Counted from the stretch's first letter, positions 34,669 to 44,491 are shown. The stretch: 64,000 bases of DNA from Nodosilinea sp. FACHB-141 (GCF_014696135.1 NZ_JACJPP010000022.1:62001-126000); one strand, 5' to 3'. Notes: generated by a model from the sequence alone, not told the origin. A program made the numbers and translations.

Positions 34669-35628
34669 ATGGTGAAATTTGCTTATCACGCTTCCCACGA
34701 GCAGTTTGCCCCCAGCGCGCTGCTGGGCTGGGCTCAAAAAGCAGAACAGGCTGGCTTTACCGCCGTCACCTCCTCCGACCACTTTCATCCCTGGAGCGAG
34801 CGCCAGGGAGAATGCGGTTTTGCCTGGTCTTGGCTAGGGGCGGCTATGCATGCGACCTCGCTGCCCTTTGGTGTTGTCTGCGCCCCTGGCCAACGTTACC
34901 ATCCCGCCATTATTGCCCAGGCGGCAGCAACCTTGGGGGAGATGTTCAGCGATCGCTTTTGGGTTGCCCTGGGTACCGGCCAGGCGATGAACGAAGCAAT
35001 TACCGGCCAGCCCTGGCCAATCAAAGCCGAGCGCAATGCGCGGCTCAAAGAATGTGTCGATGTAATCCGCGCCCTCTGGGCTGGCGAAACCGTTACCCAC
35101 CACGGTCTGGTGCAGGTAGAAGAGGCCAAACTCTACTCCCGCCCCGCCAACCCGCCCCGCATTATGGGGGCGGCCATTACCCCTAAAACCGCTGAGTGGG
35201 TGGGAAGTTGGGCCGACGGCTTAATTACTATTTCTCACCCCCATGACAAACTGCGGGAGATGGTTGAGGCCTTTCGCCGCGGCGGCGGCGAGCACAAGCC
35301 GATGTACTTAAAGGTGCAGCTCTCCTACGCCCAAGACCAAGAAACGGCACTGCACGGAGCCCACGACCAGTGGCGCACCAATATTTTTGAAAGCCAAGTG
35401 CTGTCTGATTTTAGGATTCCTAGTCAGTTTGATGCCGCGGCCACCTTCGTCAAGCCAGAAGACATGTACCAATACGTGCGCGTTTCGGCTGACCCCCAGC
35501 AGCATATTGAGTGGTTGCAAAAGGATATAGAACTGGGTTTCGAAACCATCTCCTTACACAACGTCAATCGAGAACAGCAGCAATTTATTGAAGTTTTTGG
35601 TGAGAAGGTTCTGCCTTTTCTCAAATAA
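34669..35628 (+). CDS. LLM-class flavin-dependent oxidoreductase (TIGR03885-like)
   Basis: A 319-residue TIM-barrel protein of the luciferase-like monooxygenase superfamily. The start MVKFAYHASHEQFAPSALLG, the SSDHFHPWSERQGECGFAW segment and LGTGQAMNEAITGQ are as in the group annotated as non-F420 flavin oxidoreductases (TIGR03885), which probably use FMN. The C terminus IELGFETISLHNVNREQQQF is also typical. ATG 34669 is clear. A GH13 enzyme follows 121 bases downstream on the same strand; I recall this pairing from other genomes, but the oxidoreductase's substrate is unknown. Length is normal. No export signal. Confidence 0.85.
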   Translation: MVKFAYHASHEQFAPSALLGWAQKAEQAGFTAVTSSDHFHPWSERQGECGFAWSWLGAAMHATSLPFGVVCAPGQRYHPAIIAQAAATLGEMFSDRFWVALGTGQAMNEAITGQPWPIKAERNARLKECVDVIRALWAGETVTHHGLVQVEEAKLYSRPANPPRIMGAAITPKTAEWVGSWADGLITISHPHDKLREMVEAFRRGGGEHKPMYLKVQLSYAQDQETALHGAHDQWRTNIFESQVLSDFRIPSQFDAAATFVKPEDMYQYVRVSADPQQHIEWLQKDIELGFETISLHNVNREQQQFIEVFGEKVLPFLK

Positions 35629-35749
35629 TTGAGAGGGAAATTAATAGTTTTCAGGGTGGGACAAAATCCCAAGCCATCATATTAATGCTTTGGCCAAAAG
35701 CCGAAGCGTAGCCTAAAACTAAATTTATATCGGTTTACCCAGGTTTCTT

Positions 35750-37396
35750 ATGTTAGATCTTTGGTACAAAAACGCGGTTCTGTACTGTCTTGATGTAGAA
35801 ACCTACATGGATAGTGATGGCGATGGGGTGGGCGACTTTGTAGGACTAACCCAGCGTTTAGACTACATAGCTGGCCTAGGAATCACCTGCGTTTGGCTGA
35901 TGCCCTTTTACCCATCGCCTAACAAAGACAACGGCTACGACGTGATGGACTACTACACCGTCGATTCTCGGCTGGGTTCTCTGGGCGATTTTGTTGAGTT
36001 TGCCCGCCACGCCAAGGAGCGGGGCATTCGTATCCTGATCGATTTAGTGGTTAACCATACCTCTGATCAGCACCCCTGGTTTCAATCGGCGATTAAGGAC
36101 AAAAACTCCAAATATTTAGATTATTATTTCTGGTCAAAGAAAAAACCTGAAGATATTGATGAAGGCATTGTTTTCCCCGGTTTACAAAAGTCAACCTGGA
36201 CCTATCAACCTGAGGTAGGTGCTTACTATGCTCACAGGTTCTATAGTCACCAGGCAGATTTAAACATCACCAACCCTAAAGTCAGAGAAGAAATCAAAAA
36301 AATGATGGGCTTCTGGCTGGAACTCGGGGTGTCTGGGTTTCGCATTGATGCCGCTCCTTTCTTAATTGAGCTAACCCAGGCCGACAACGTATTTGAACAA
36401 GTCGAAGATCCCTTTATCTATATCAATGAACTGCGCGATTTTCTGTCGTGGCGGCGGGGGGATGCCATCTTACTGGCCGAGGCCAATGAGTCTTTGGAAA
36501 AGTTGCCTAAATATTTTGGCGATGGCGATCGCATGCAGATGTTGTTTAACTTTTGGGGCAACCAACATTTGGTATTGGCCCTCGCTAGAGAATCAGCGGC
36601 TCCCTTGGCCCAAGCTTTTAAGGAGTTGCCCCCGTCGCCGCCCGCCGGGCAGTGGGCCAACTTTGTGCGCAACCACGACGAGCTGAGTCTAGATAAACTC
36701 TCCTCCGATGAACAGGATGAAATTGCGGCGGCCTTTGCCCCCGATCGCGAGACCATGTGGATCTTTGATCGGGGCATTCGCCGTCGGTTTGCGCCGCTGC
36801 TCGACGGCAATCTGCAACGGCTCAAGCTCACTTACAGTCTGCTTTTCACCCTACCCGGCACGCCCGTGGTCAACTATGGCGAAGAGCTGGGTATGGGTGA
36901 CGATCTGTCGCTAGAGGAACGCAAGCCCGCCCGCACTCCCATGCAGTGGTCAAAGGCACCGAATGGTGGGTTTTCTACAGCGCCTGCTGACCAAGTGATT
37001 TTGCCGGTGGTTTCCACTGGCGACTACAGCTACAGAAAGCTAAACGTCAATACCCAGCAGCGCAATCCTAATTCGCTGTTGAACTGGATGGAGCGGGCGA
37101 TTCGCCTACGTAAGGAATGCCCGGAGTTTGGCTGGGGCCAATTGCAACTGTTAGACACTGGCCATGACAGCGTTTTTGCCCACCGCTGCGAGTGGCGAGG
37201 CAAAGCCGTGATCGCGGTGCACAATTTCAGTCAGTCTGACTGCAAGGCGACGCTAACACTGAAGGATGACGTGGGCAAATGCTTGATCGATCTATTTGAA
37301 GATCAGCCGGAGGCGGAGATCTCAGAGTCTGGCTACGATCTTCACCTGCCCGGCTATGGCTACCGCTGGTTTCAGGTGGGGCATTCCTTTGATTAA
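35750..37396 (+). CDS. GH13 alpha-amylase / trehalose-synthase-like enzyme
   Basis: A 548-residue glycoside hydrolase family 13 protein acting on alpha-1,4-linked glucose or on maltose/trehalose. The four conserved regions are seen: LIDLVVNHTSDQH (about 96-107), GFRIDAAPF with nucleophile D200, LLAEAN with acid/base E244, and FVRNHDEL with D310. The N terminus (WYKNAVLYCLDVETYMDSDG) and the DGVGDFVGLTQRLDYIAGLG segment are those of the trehalose synthase (maltose isomerising) and related subfamilies, though the protein is shorter than fused TreS-maltokinase enzymes. There is no signal peptide, so it is cytoplasmic and likely works in glycogen/maltose/trehalose turnover. Possibly co-transcribed with the LLM oxidoreductase gene before it. 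Hydrolase versus isomerase cannot be settled from sequence. Confidence 0.88.
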   Translation: MLDLWYKNAVLYCLDVETYMDSDGDGVGDFVGLTQRLDYIAGLGITCVWLMPFYPSPNKDNGYDVMDYYTVDSRLGSLGDFVEFARHAKERGIRILIDLVVNHTSDQHPWFQSAIKDKNSKYLDYYFWSKKKPEDIDEGIVFPGLQKSTWTYQPEVGAYYAHRFYSHQADLNITNPKVREEIKKMMGFWLELGVSGFRIDAAPFLIELTQADNVFEQVEDPFIYINELRDFLSWRRGDAILLAEANESLEKLPKYFGDGDRMQMLFNFWGNQHLVLALARESAAPLAQAFKELPPSPPAGQWANFVRNHDELSLDKLSSDEQDEIAAAFAPDRETMWIFDRGIRRRFAPLLDGNLQRLKLTYSLLFTLPGTPVVNYGEELGMGDDLSLEERKPARTPMQWSKAPNGGFSTAPADQVILPVVSTGDYSYRKLNVNTQQRNPNSLLNWMERAIRLRKECPEFGWGQLQLLDTGHDSVFAHRCEWRGKAVIAVHNFSQSDCKATLTLKDDVGKCLIDLFEDQPEAEISESGYDLHLPGYGYRWFQVGHSFD

Positions 37397-37551
37397 AGAG
37401 CGCTTTTTTGAGACTTGTTGGGAATTTGCCAATTTGTGCAGACGCACCGTCCGATCGCACTAGTGCTTTGTCCAATCAAAGAATTAAGGCCCTTTTGAGT
37501 TGGGCGCAAGGAGTGGATGCTGTTGGCGAATTGCTCTCATGCCTTGTTTGA

Positions 37552-37646
37552 CCCTCACCCCCAACCCCTCTCCCAGGGAGGAGAGGGGAGCCGGAAAATC
37601 CTGAAAAGTCCCTCTCCCAATTTGGGAGAGGGATTTAGGGAGAGGG
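37552..37646 (+). repeat. Dispersed palindromic repeat, copy 2
   Basis: The reverse complement of this 95-base segment matches the repeat at 31512-31595 across its length, including the central CCGGCTCCCCTCTCCT part. It includes the hairpin CCCTCTCCC-AATTT-GGGAGAGGG at about 37610-37632. It lies in the 380-base gap between the convergent GH13 gene and histidine kinase gene, where it may also serve as a two-way transcription stop. Nothing else was found in this gap. Confidence 0.8.
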
Positions 37647-37776
37647 CAAACTGGGCCAAAAAAATCACCAACAGCAACGCCCCTGGCGGGTGCCGCTACG
37701 CTCTACCCGACCTGCTAAAGCCAGAAATTGTTAAGCTCGTAGGTGCGCACCGCTCGATCGCACCAGTTCAAGAAAA

Positions 37777-40700
37777 CTACGACTGCACCAGTTGGGCGAC
37801 GGCCCGAGCGATCGCATCAGGTTCGATGGGCTTAGACAGGTGCCGCTGAAAGCCACTGTCTAACGCTTTTTGGGAGTCTTCTTCGCGCACGTAGGCGGTG
37901 AGGGCGATCGCCGATATCTGCCCTCCTTGTTCGGGCGGCAAGGCGCGAATTTTTCGGAGCAGCTCATAGCCATCCATGCCGGGCATGCCAATGTCGCTGA
38001 CCAAGACATGGGGTTGAAAGCTAGCTAGATTACTCAGCACCTCGGCAGCAGATTCGAGACCGAGCACCTCTGCCCCATACTCACCCAGCAGGAGCGTTAG
38101 CAAGGCCAGCCCATCAGGGTTGTCATCTACGGCGATGACCCGCACACCGGTCAGATCAATCTGCCCCGGCAAAGCGGCCATTTTCCGTGGGCTGGGGCGC
38201 TGGTTGAGCAGCGGCAAACTTACGGTGAACGTGGCCCCTTTGCCCTCGCCGGGGCTGTCGGCGCTGATGGTGCCGCCGTGGGCCTCAGCCAGGTAGCGCA
38301 CGATCGCCAAACCCAAGCCCAGACCACCAAATTGACGGGTAATCGAGGCGTCTGCCTGGCGAAAGGATTCAAAAATGTGGGGCAAAAATTCTGGCCGAAT
38401 CCCCTGGCCGGTGTCGGTGACCTTAAGCTGGGCCCAGTGGTCTACCTGGGTTAGCTGAATGGTGATCTGGCCCTGTTCGGGGGTGAATTTGATCGCATTG
38501 GTCAGCAGGTTCCAGATGATCTGCTGAATGCGTGCCCCGTCGCCCTGAATGGGCCCAATCTCAGGCAAATCGGTCTGGATGCGAATGGATTTGGCATCCG
38601 CTGCGGCCTGCACGGTTTCGATCGCCGCTTCAACCACAAACACCGGATCGACCGAGGCGGGTTCGATCTTGAGCTTACCGCGCAAAATTTTGGCAATGTC
38701 TAAGAGGTCGTCGATTAGCTGAGTCTGCAACTTGGCGTTGCGCTCAATCGTTTCGAGGGCGCGAGCAGTTTTCTCCGCATCGAGTTTTTTGGTTTGCAGC
38801 AGCTTGGCCCAGCCCAAAATTGGGTTGAGGGGTGACCTCAGCTCGTGGGATAAAATTGCCAAAAATTCGTCTTTAATACGGTTGGCTCGTTCAGCGGCTT
38901 CGCGGGCGGCCTGCTCTCGGCACAGCAGCTGTTCGCGGGCGACTTCGGCCTGCTTTTGCTGAGTGATGTCGAGAATGGTGCCGGTAAAGCGCAGGGGGTT
39001 GCCATCGCCATCAAAATAGGTCTGCCCCTTGGCCCGCACCCACCGTTCTACCCGGTCTTGCAGGCCAATCACCCGATATTCCACATCGTAGTTGCCGCCA
39101 GTCTCCTGGGTAAGCGATTCGGCGATCACCTGTCGGATACGATCGCGATCGTCGGGATGCACCCCTTCATAAAATCGCTCAGGGCTGCTGTCTGCCTCGG
39201 GGGGAAGGCCAAATATAGCTTTACAGCCCGTGTCCCAGTTCAGCTGATTAGTGAGTAGGTTCCAGTCCCAAATGCCCATGTTGGCCGACTCGATCGCCAT
39301 GCGCAGGCAGTCTTCACTCTCCTGCAAGGCCGTTGTGGCCTGCTGGCGTTCGGTGGCAATCTGAACTCTTTCACTGATGTCTACAGCGGCGCAGGTGACG
39401 CCGATAATGGCGTTTTGGTCATCGTGAATGGGGTCGATGGTGAGGTCGTAGTAGGAGGTTTGCCCGTTGGCAACCACCTTGACCTCTTCGCGCAGGCCGA
39501 TGCCGGTGGTAATGACCTGGCGCTTAAGGTAGGTCAAGCGGGCCGCCGTCTCGGGCGATGCCAGATCTTCGTCGCGCTGGCCGATCACCTGGTCTTTATC
39601 TAGATCGTGGGTAGGGTTGTAGATCCAGGTGTAGCGCAGGTCAAGGTCTTGGTTAAACAGGCTAATCGGCGCGCTCTTGAGGGCAACATTGAGCCGTTCG
39701 GTGGTCTGTTGCAGGGCTAGCTCGGCCTGCTTGCGATCGGTAATGTCGATATCAATGCCCGTCATATTAAGCGGAATGCCCATAGCGCTATAGAAAACCC
39801 GCCCTAAGCTCAAGATCCAGCACACCGTGCCATCGGACCTGATGACCCGTAACTCAACATTGTACTCGGCCTGTTTATGAACCGCGTCATGCAGCGCGCG
39901 CTCAACCCGAGGTAAATCGTCGGGGTGAACCATAGCCATGACGCTTTCGTAGCAGTCGTCGCGATCGCGATCGAGGTCAAATAGGCGTTTTACGTTGTCA
40001 GAAAACTGCACCACATCAAGCTGAATATCCCAGTCCCAGCTGCCCATGCGGGCGGCTGCCATAGCCAGATTTAGGTGTTCCTGGTGGCGTTGTAGGGCAA
40101 TTTCGGTTTGCTTGAACTCGGTGATGTCTCGCCAGGCGATAATGCCGCCAGTGATCGTGCCCTCCTGGTTGTAAATTGGGCCAGCGTTGCACAACAGCAC
40201 CAGTCTTTGCCCAGCCGCGGTTTGCAGTAGCCATTCCTCGTTGGTAATGACCTCACCGTTTTGCACGGCGCGGGTGAGGGGCAGCGCTTCGGGGGTGGCG
40301 AGGCTGCCGTCGGGGGAAAAAACCTGCCATGCTTTTGGATGGGCGGCGGCGGGCAGGCCCTCCACTTCTTCTAAGGGGCGCCCAGTCAACTGTTGCCCGT
40401 AGCGGCTGACTTGGCGAACGCGCACATCGGGCGCATCGGCGATGGTAATGCCTTCGGGAATGTAGGCCATCAAGGCATCGAGGGTGCGTTGGCTGGCTTC
40501 AGCCTCCTGATTTTTTTGCTTTAGGGCGATTTCAACGCGCTTGCGATCGCTAATGTCGGCCAGTGCACCGGGAAAAATCACGGCATTGCCCTCGCTGTCG
40601 TATTCAGCCTGCCCGCGCGCAATTACCCAACGCTCCTCACCCTGGGGATTGCAGATGCGAAACTCGGCGGCACAGCTGTCTCCAGTGGCGATCGCCTGGT

Positions 40701-42135
40701 CAATAGCTGCCGCTACCCGCTCCCGGTCGTCCGGGTGAATGATGGCGATAAACTTCTCCAGACGCACCCCGGCAGCAACGCGCTCGGGGTCAAGGCCAAG
40801 CAGTTGGGCAAAGCTGCGGTTGGCCACCACCCGATTTTTGCGAATACTCCAGCACCAGGTGTAGACCGACCCGGCAGAGAGAGCCGCTTCTAGCTGAATT
40901 AGGGCTTTGCGCAGCTGCAGTTCAGCCTGGTTGCGATCGCGCAGGGCCGCCTGCTGCTGGCTGATATCGACTGTAGAACCCACCACGCGCACCACCTGCC
41001 CCTGCTCATCGCGCACCAGGCAGCCCCGCTCCCAGACATCGACCCAGCGATCCTCCTCGTGGCGAATCCGGTAGTCTAATTCATAGAGCTGGCTAGAGCT
41101 GGCGAAGAGCTCCAGCATGCGGTGGCGCAGTCGTGCCCGATCGTCCGGATGAATGCGATCTTCCCACCACCGCGATGTGGGTGGGGCCTCGGCGGCAGGC
41201 ACCCCAACTAGATCGAACAGTTGCTCAGAGCGGTAGACGCGATCGTCCCCGTCTAGGCTCACCTTGCTGACGTCAAACACCAGCCCATTCACCGCTTGAA
41301 CAACGAGCTGAAAGCGCTCCTCTAGGTACTTCTGGTCATCGATATCGATCATGGTGCCCACCCAGCCCGTGAGCTGTCCGTCGGGGTCGTGGGTGGGCAC
41401 ACCCCGGTTCATCACCCAGCGATAAACACCATCGTGGCGGCGCAGACGGTGCTCGATGGCAAAGGTCTGGCCTGCGGCCATCGCTTCGGTCCACCTGAGC
41501 AGGGTGGGGTCATAGTCGTGGGGTTGGCAGCCAGCACCAGCCACCTCCATCGACTCGGCTGCATTGCGGCCAGTGTACTCATACCAACGCTGGTTCCAGT
41601 AGTTGATGGCCCCTGTGCGATCGGCTATCCACACAATTTGCGGCAGGGCGGCGACCAGCGCTGCGTAAGGAGGCTGGGGGTTCGCAAGTGCGGCTTCGAG
41701 CGAGGTGGTGCTGGGCTGATGGTTTAAGTTTGCTGAGGCGCTAGGTTTAGCGCTCCCTTCAGGTATCGCCGATCGCAGCGCTAAACTTAGCGCCTCGGGG
41801 GTGAGCTGATCTCTCACTAAATAGTCGGCAGCTCCAGCTTTGAGGGTTGCCACAGCCGTTTTAAGATTGTTCTCGCCTACAACAACTATGGGCGCAGCTT
41901 CTCCCCACGACTGTTGCAGCTGCTTGAGCCGGTCTCCGCCATCCCCATCTGAGGGGTAAAGGTCAAGCAAAATGCTATCGACCTGTAGCAGCTGGTCTTG
42001 GCTTACCTGGCCATTACCAGAGGGGCCAACTACCCGGTAGGAGAAAGCTGCCTCGGGCTGCAGCATGTGCCTCAAGCGATCAGCCTGTCCAGGCGAGCTA
42101 CTGACCAATAGAACTGTTCGCTCTGGGGGTGTCAT
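37777..42135 (-). CDS. Hybrid sensor histidine kinase with seven PAS domains
   Basis: A 1452-residue signalling protein. It opens with a receiver-like domain (residues about 8-125, SILLDLYPSD with the acceptor-like aspartate). Seven PAS/PAC modules follow from about 155 to 1060, recognisable by repeated HPDDRxR-type and WVxxxGxxxxDxxG-type motifs linked by ITDRKQAE-like segments. Then comes the kinase core: H box FLAILSHELRSPLNPILGW near 1080, the N box WNLLTNAIKFT, and G boxes DTGQGIRPEF and GGLGLGLAIV. A C-terminal receiver (VIAVDDNP, LVSDIGMPGMDGYELL) completes it. No membrane segment is evident. The signals may be redox, light or small molecules bound by PAS; no canonical chromophore residue could be judged. 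ATG 42135 gives a natural N terminus. The histidine-kinase partner is unknown. Confidence 0.92.
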   Translation of the reverse strand: MTPPERTVLLVSSSPGQADRLRHMLQPEAAFSYRVVGPSGNGQVSQDQLLQVDSILLDLYPSDGDGGDRLKQLQQSWGEAAPIVVVGENNLKTAVATLKAGAADYLVRDQLTPEALSLALRSAIPEGSAKPSASANLNHQPSTTSLEAALANPQPPYAALVAALPQIVWIADRTGAINYWNQRWYEYTGRNAAESMEVAGAGCQPHDYDPTLLRWTEAMAAGQTFAIEHRLRRHDGVYRWVMNRGVPTHDPDGQLTGWVGTMIDIDDQKYLEERFQLVVQAVNGLVFDVSKVSLDGDDRVYRSEQLFDLVGVPAAEAPPTSRWWEDRIHPDDRARLRHRMLELFASSSQLYELDYRIRHEEDRWVDVWERGCLVRDEQGQVVRVVGSTVDISQQQAALRDRNQAELQLRKALIQLEAALSAGSVYTWCWSIRKNRVVANRSFAQLLGLDPERVAAGVRLEKFIAIIHPDDRERVAAAIDQAIATGDSCAAEFRICNPQGEERWVIARGQAEYDSEGNAVIFPGALADISDRKRVEIALKQKNQEAEASQRTLDALMAYIPEGITIADAPDVRVRQVSRYGQQLTGRPLEEVEGLPAAAHPKAWQVFSPDGSLATPEALPLTRAVQNGEVITNEEWLLQTAAGQRLVLLCNAGPIYNQEGTITGGIIAWRDITEFKQTEIALQRHQEHLNLAMAAARMGSWDWDIQLDVVQFSDNVKRLFDLDRDRDDCYESVMAMVHPDDLPRVERALHDAVHKQAEYNVELRVIRSDGTVCWILSLGRVFYSAMGIPLNMTGIDIDITDRKQAELALQQTTERLNVALKSAPISLFNQDLDLRYTWIYNPTHDLDKDQVIGQRDEDLASPETAARLTYLKRQVITTGIGLREEVKVVANGQTSYYDLTIDPIHDDQNAIIGVTCAAVDISERVQIATERQQATTALQESEDCLRMAIESANMGIWDWNLLTNQLNWDTGCKAIFGLPPEADSSPERFYEGVHPDDRDRIRQVIAESLTQETGGNYDVEYRVIGLQDRVERWVRAKGQTYFDGDGNPLRFTGTILDITQQKQAEVAREQLLCREQAAREAAERANRIKDEFLAILSHELRSPLNPILGWAKLLQTKKLDAEKTARALETIERNAKLQTQLIDDLLDIAKILRGKLKIEPASVDPVFVVEAAIETVQAAADAKSIRIQTDLPEIGPIQGDGARIQQIIWNLLTNAIKFTPEQGQITIQLTQVDHWAQLKVTDTGQGIRPEFLPHIFESFRQADASITRQFGGLGLGLAIVRYLAEAHGGTISADSPGEGKGATFTVSLPLLNQRPSPRKMAALPGQIDLTGVRVIAVDDNPDGLALLTLLLGEYGAEVLGLESAAEVLSNLASFQPHVLVSDIGMPGMDGYELLRKIRALPPEQGGQISAIALTAYVREEDSQKALDSGFQRHLSKPIEPDAIARAVAQLVQS

Positions 42136-42425
42136 AACAAGACTGATGGTGCAAACCTTGAATTGGCCCCGTTGCAAGGAGCGATCGCCCATTGCAACCG
42201 CTAGCTGTTAGACAAGCGCAGCCCCCAAAAAAGCTGTGAACCCCAAAAATAGGGCGATGGGTGCAAATTGCTGAAGGGATCTTATATTGTCTACTACGAC
42301 ACCAGGAATATGTCTAAGGGAATAAATACTTAGGGCAGTACTATAGCGGCTGGTGGAGCGGGTCATCACTGTGGTTTGAGCACCGTCTAGCAGCGGCAGA
42401 GCCCATAGCTAAAGCGTCTGCTGCC

Positions 42426-43007
42426 TCAATTGCCCGCAATGGCGACTTCATTAGTTGCAGCTTCTCTATCTGAAACTGTGATCACTAGTACATCGTCATA
42501 ATGCACCTCAGCCCAAGTTAGGTTGTTGAGTGGCGATAAGCTCAACTTTGCTGAGCTGTGCTCGCTGACGTTAAAGTGCACCTGGTAGCCTAGGCTCTCA
42601 AAGCAACCTTTTAATGTCTGCATCAGCAGTGGATCACTTGAAGGGGATTGACCCTGCCAGATGGTTACACATTTCGCCTCTTTGGCCCAGTCTTTGGCAG
42701 ATAAAAGGCTGTCTGTGCCGCGATAATGACGCATCACCGCGCCGCGGATGCGCTTTTTGCTGACCTTTTCACCTAGGGCGATCGACAGCTTTTTCCAAAG
42801 CTTATAGCCCACCGATTTCTCAACATACTCAGGATTGAGCGGGTGAATCTCTTCATAGGTTTTTCCTTCCCAAGAGCCGAGAAATATGCGGCTTTCTAAA
42901 TCGTTAAGGCGTCTTCCTTCAGTGTTGTAAAGAGCATTGTCGACAAATATGAGCGCAGCCTGAGGTGTAATTTCTTCTGGATTGAGTGTCTTTAATCTAT
43001 CTTGCAT
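42426..43007 (-). CDS. Stand-alone vWA-MoxR-associated N-terminal HTH-like domain protein
   Basis: A 193-residue soluble protein. Residues about 18-95 (FVDNALYNTEGRRLNDLESR, then IFLGSWEGKTYEEI, VGYKLWKKLSIALGEKVSKK) match the helix-turn-helix-like domain that in cyanobacteria usually forms the N terminus of vWA-MoxR-associated or NB-ARC/WD40 proteins. Here it is not followed by an ATPase: the C-terminal half has ECVTIWQGQS-like and GYQVHFNVSEHSSAKLSLSP beta strands and ends with DDVLVITVSDREAA. That half is unassigned. ATG 43007 has AGAGGT seven bases upstream. The gene lies upstream of the hybrid kinase on the same strand, about 290 bases apart. It may bind DNA or act as an adaptor for a STAND protein coded elsewhere (inference). 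Confidence 0.72.
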   Translation of the reverse strand: MQDRLKTLNPEEITPQAALIFVDNALYNTEGRRLNDLESRIFLGSWEGKTYEEIHPLNPEYVEKSVGYKLWKKLSIALGEKVSKKRIRGAVMRHYRGTDSLLSAKDWAKEAKCVTIWQGQSPSSDPLLMQTLKGCFESLGYQVHFNVSEHSSAKLSLSPLNNLTWAEVHYDDVLVITVSDREAATNEVAIAGN

Positions 43008-43450
43008 TACGAATACCTCTTGAACTGCATGAAAAGGAATTCGCTCCTTCTTGGTTGGTAGAAAAGCGACGGGGGCTGAAATTTATGCATCATTCTAGGT
43101 CTGGCAAATATGTTCAAAGCTGATCCAGATCACACTCAAGAGTGATAATACGGGTTTGTGGAATCATAAAAATCACACTCAGGCCCTATGTATTTGGCTA
43201 AACTTTATCTAAGTCTGACAAAAACCTCGTCTGTTATTGAGAAACTCTGAGTTTTTAAGAGGTTTGCAGCAGTCAGTTGGTTTTTATGACGGTTTTCTAA
43301 GGCAAGATTATTGCTGGAAATTTTCGCTCAAGTAATGAGTTTTTATGGTTGATTAAATTGTTTTAAGCAGGAACATTGTGTTTATGTTCTCTCTCCCTAG
43401 GGTGCCAACTCGACTCGGTTAACTATGCATTGAATGAATGGAGGGAAATC
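43008..43450. other. Divergent AT-rich intergenic region
   Basis: About 440 bases, clearly more AT-rich than the surroundings, separating the minus-strand HTH-like gene from the plus-strand HD gene. The decamer ATCACACTCA occurs twice (near 43127 and 43170), and the first copy is part of a dyad ATCACACTC-AA-GAGTGAT. These could be binding sites for a regulator of one or both genes. No gene was found. Confidence 0.4.
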
Positions 43451-44371
43451 ATGTCTCAAAATCTTTTTAAGTCTGTAGAAAGCCGGCTTTGGGAGAGCTA
43501 CAGCACCATGTTTGGCTGTACTGCGCTGAGCTATTGGCAATCTTTTACGACGCTGGCCAACGAGATTATCTCCTACCTGCAAGGCACTGATGCTCCCTAT
43601 CACAACGCTGACCACACTCTGCAAGTGATGTTGGTGGGGCAGACGATTTTAGCAGGGCGCTATCTGCAACACCACGACCTAACTCCCCAAGACTGGCTCA
43701 ACGCCATGGTCGCTCTGCTCTGCCATGACATTGGCTATGTAAAAGGTATTTGCCCTGGCGACAACAAGACGATCAATCACTTTGTCACCGGACAGGGAGA
43801 CGGCTGGGTAGCGTTATCATCTCGCTCAACGGATGCTAGTTTGACCCCTTACCACGTGAGCCGGAGCCAGAGGTTTGTCCGCCATCGGCTGGCAGAACAG
43901 TCCCTAGCCGATGTTGATGTTGTCGTAGATTGCATCGAACACACCCGGTTTCCTGTGCCGCCCGAGTCTAAATATCAAACCACCAACGATTTGCCGGGGC
44001 TATGCCGAGCTGCTGACCTGCTGGGGCAGCTAAGCGATTCCGATTACCTCAAGAAGCTCTCATCTCTATTTTGCGAATTTGCAGAAACAGGAACGAATAC
44101 CGCGCTGGGATATAAGTCTGTGGCCGATTTGCGGGCTAACTATCCCCACTTCTATTGGTATGTGGTGTATCCATTCATTCAAGCAGCGCTTCGGTACTTA
44201 GCCGTAACGGCCCAAGGGCGCGAGGTGATTGCTCGCCTCTTTACCAACGTGTATCTGGTGGAGCTAGAGCAGTCGTTGTCTGAGACGGGTTCAGCAGGCT
44301 TAAAACAGCAGGCCGCTAGCCAAAAAGTTTTGCCCTTTTGCCTTACCGACAACCTCGGCTATGGCTTGTAG
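43451..44371 (+). CDS. HD-domain phosphodiesterase-like protein, copy 1
   Basis: A 306-residue metal-dependent phosphohydrolase-like protein. The motif Y50-H-N-A-D-H55 followed by TLQVMLVGQ recalls the YHNxxHxxxV signature of class I cyclic-nucleotide phosphodiesterases, and the HD pair is H92-D93 in LLCHDIGYVKG. Further conserved pieces are DASLTPYHVSRSQRFV and EHTRFPVPPES, then LRANYPHFYWYVVYPFI. ATG 43451 has GGAGGGAAA upstream and is preferred to a start at 43376. A paralogue with the same motifs lies at 52506-53354. It precedes the rhodopsin gene by 120 bases in the same direction, so they may be expressed together. Whether it acts on cyclic nucleotides is inference. Confidence 0.82.
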   Translation: MSQNLFKSVESRLWESYSTMFGCTALSYWQSFTTLANEIISYLQGTDAPYHNADHTLQVMLVGQTILAGRYLQHHDLTPQDWLNAMVALLCHDIGYVKGICPGDNKTINHFVTGQGDGWVALSSRSTDASLTPYHVSRSQRFVRHRLAEQSLADVDVVVDCIEHTRFPVPPESKYQTTNDLPGLCRAADLLGQLSDSDYLKKLSSLFCEFAETGTNTALGYKSVADLRANYPHFYWYVVYPFIQAALRYLAVTAQGREVIARLFTNVYLVELEQSLSETGSAGLKQQAASQKVLPFCLTDNLGYGL

Positions 44372-44491
44372 ACCTGGGATCATTTTTCGATTAGCTAGCT
44401 TGGGTGTCGCAAAATCTATCCACAGAACCATATCGCTCTAGCGGCAGTTCTGAGACAGTGTTGACGAATTGATCAGGGCGATCGCAACTAC

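Noticed and set aside
31512-37646. Composite transposon bounded by the two inverted repeats
   Set aside because: The elements are about 85-95 bases, contain no transposase, no target duplication was seen, and the genes between are ordinary metabolic genes with the usual base composition.
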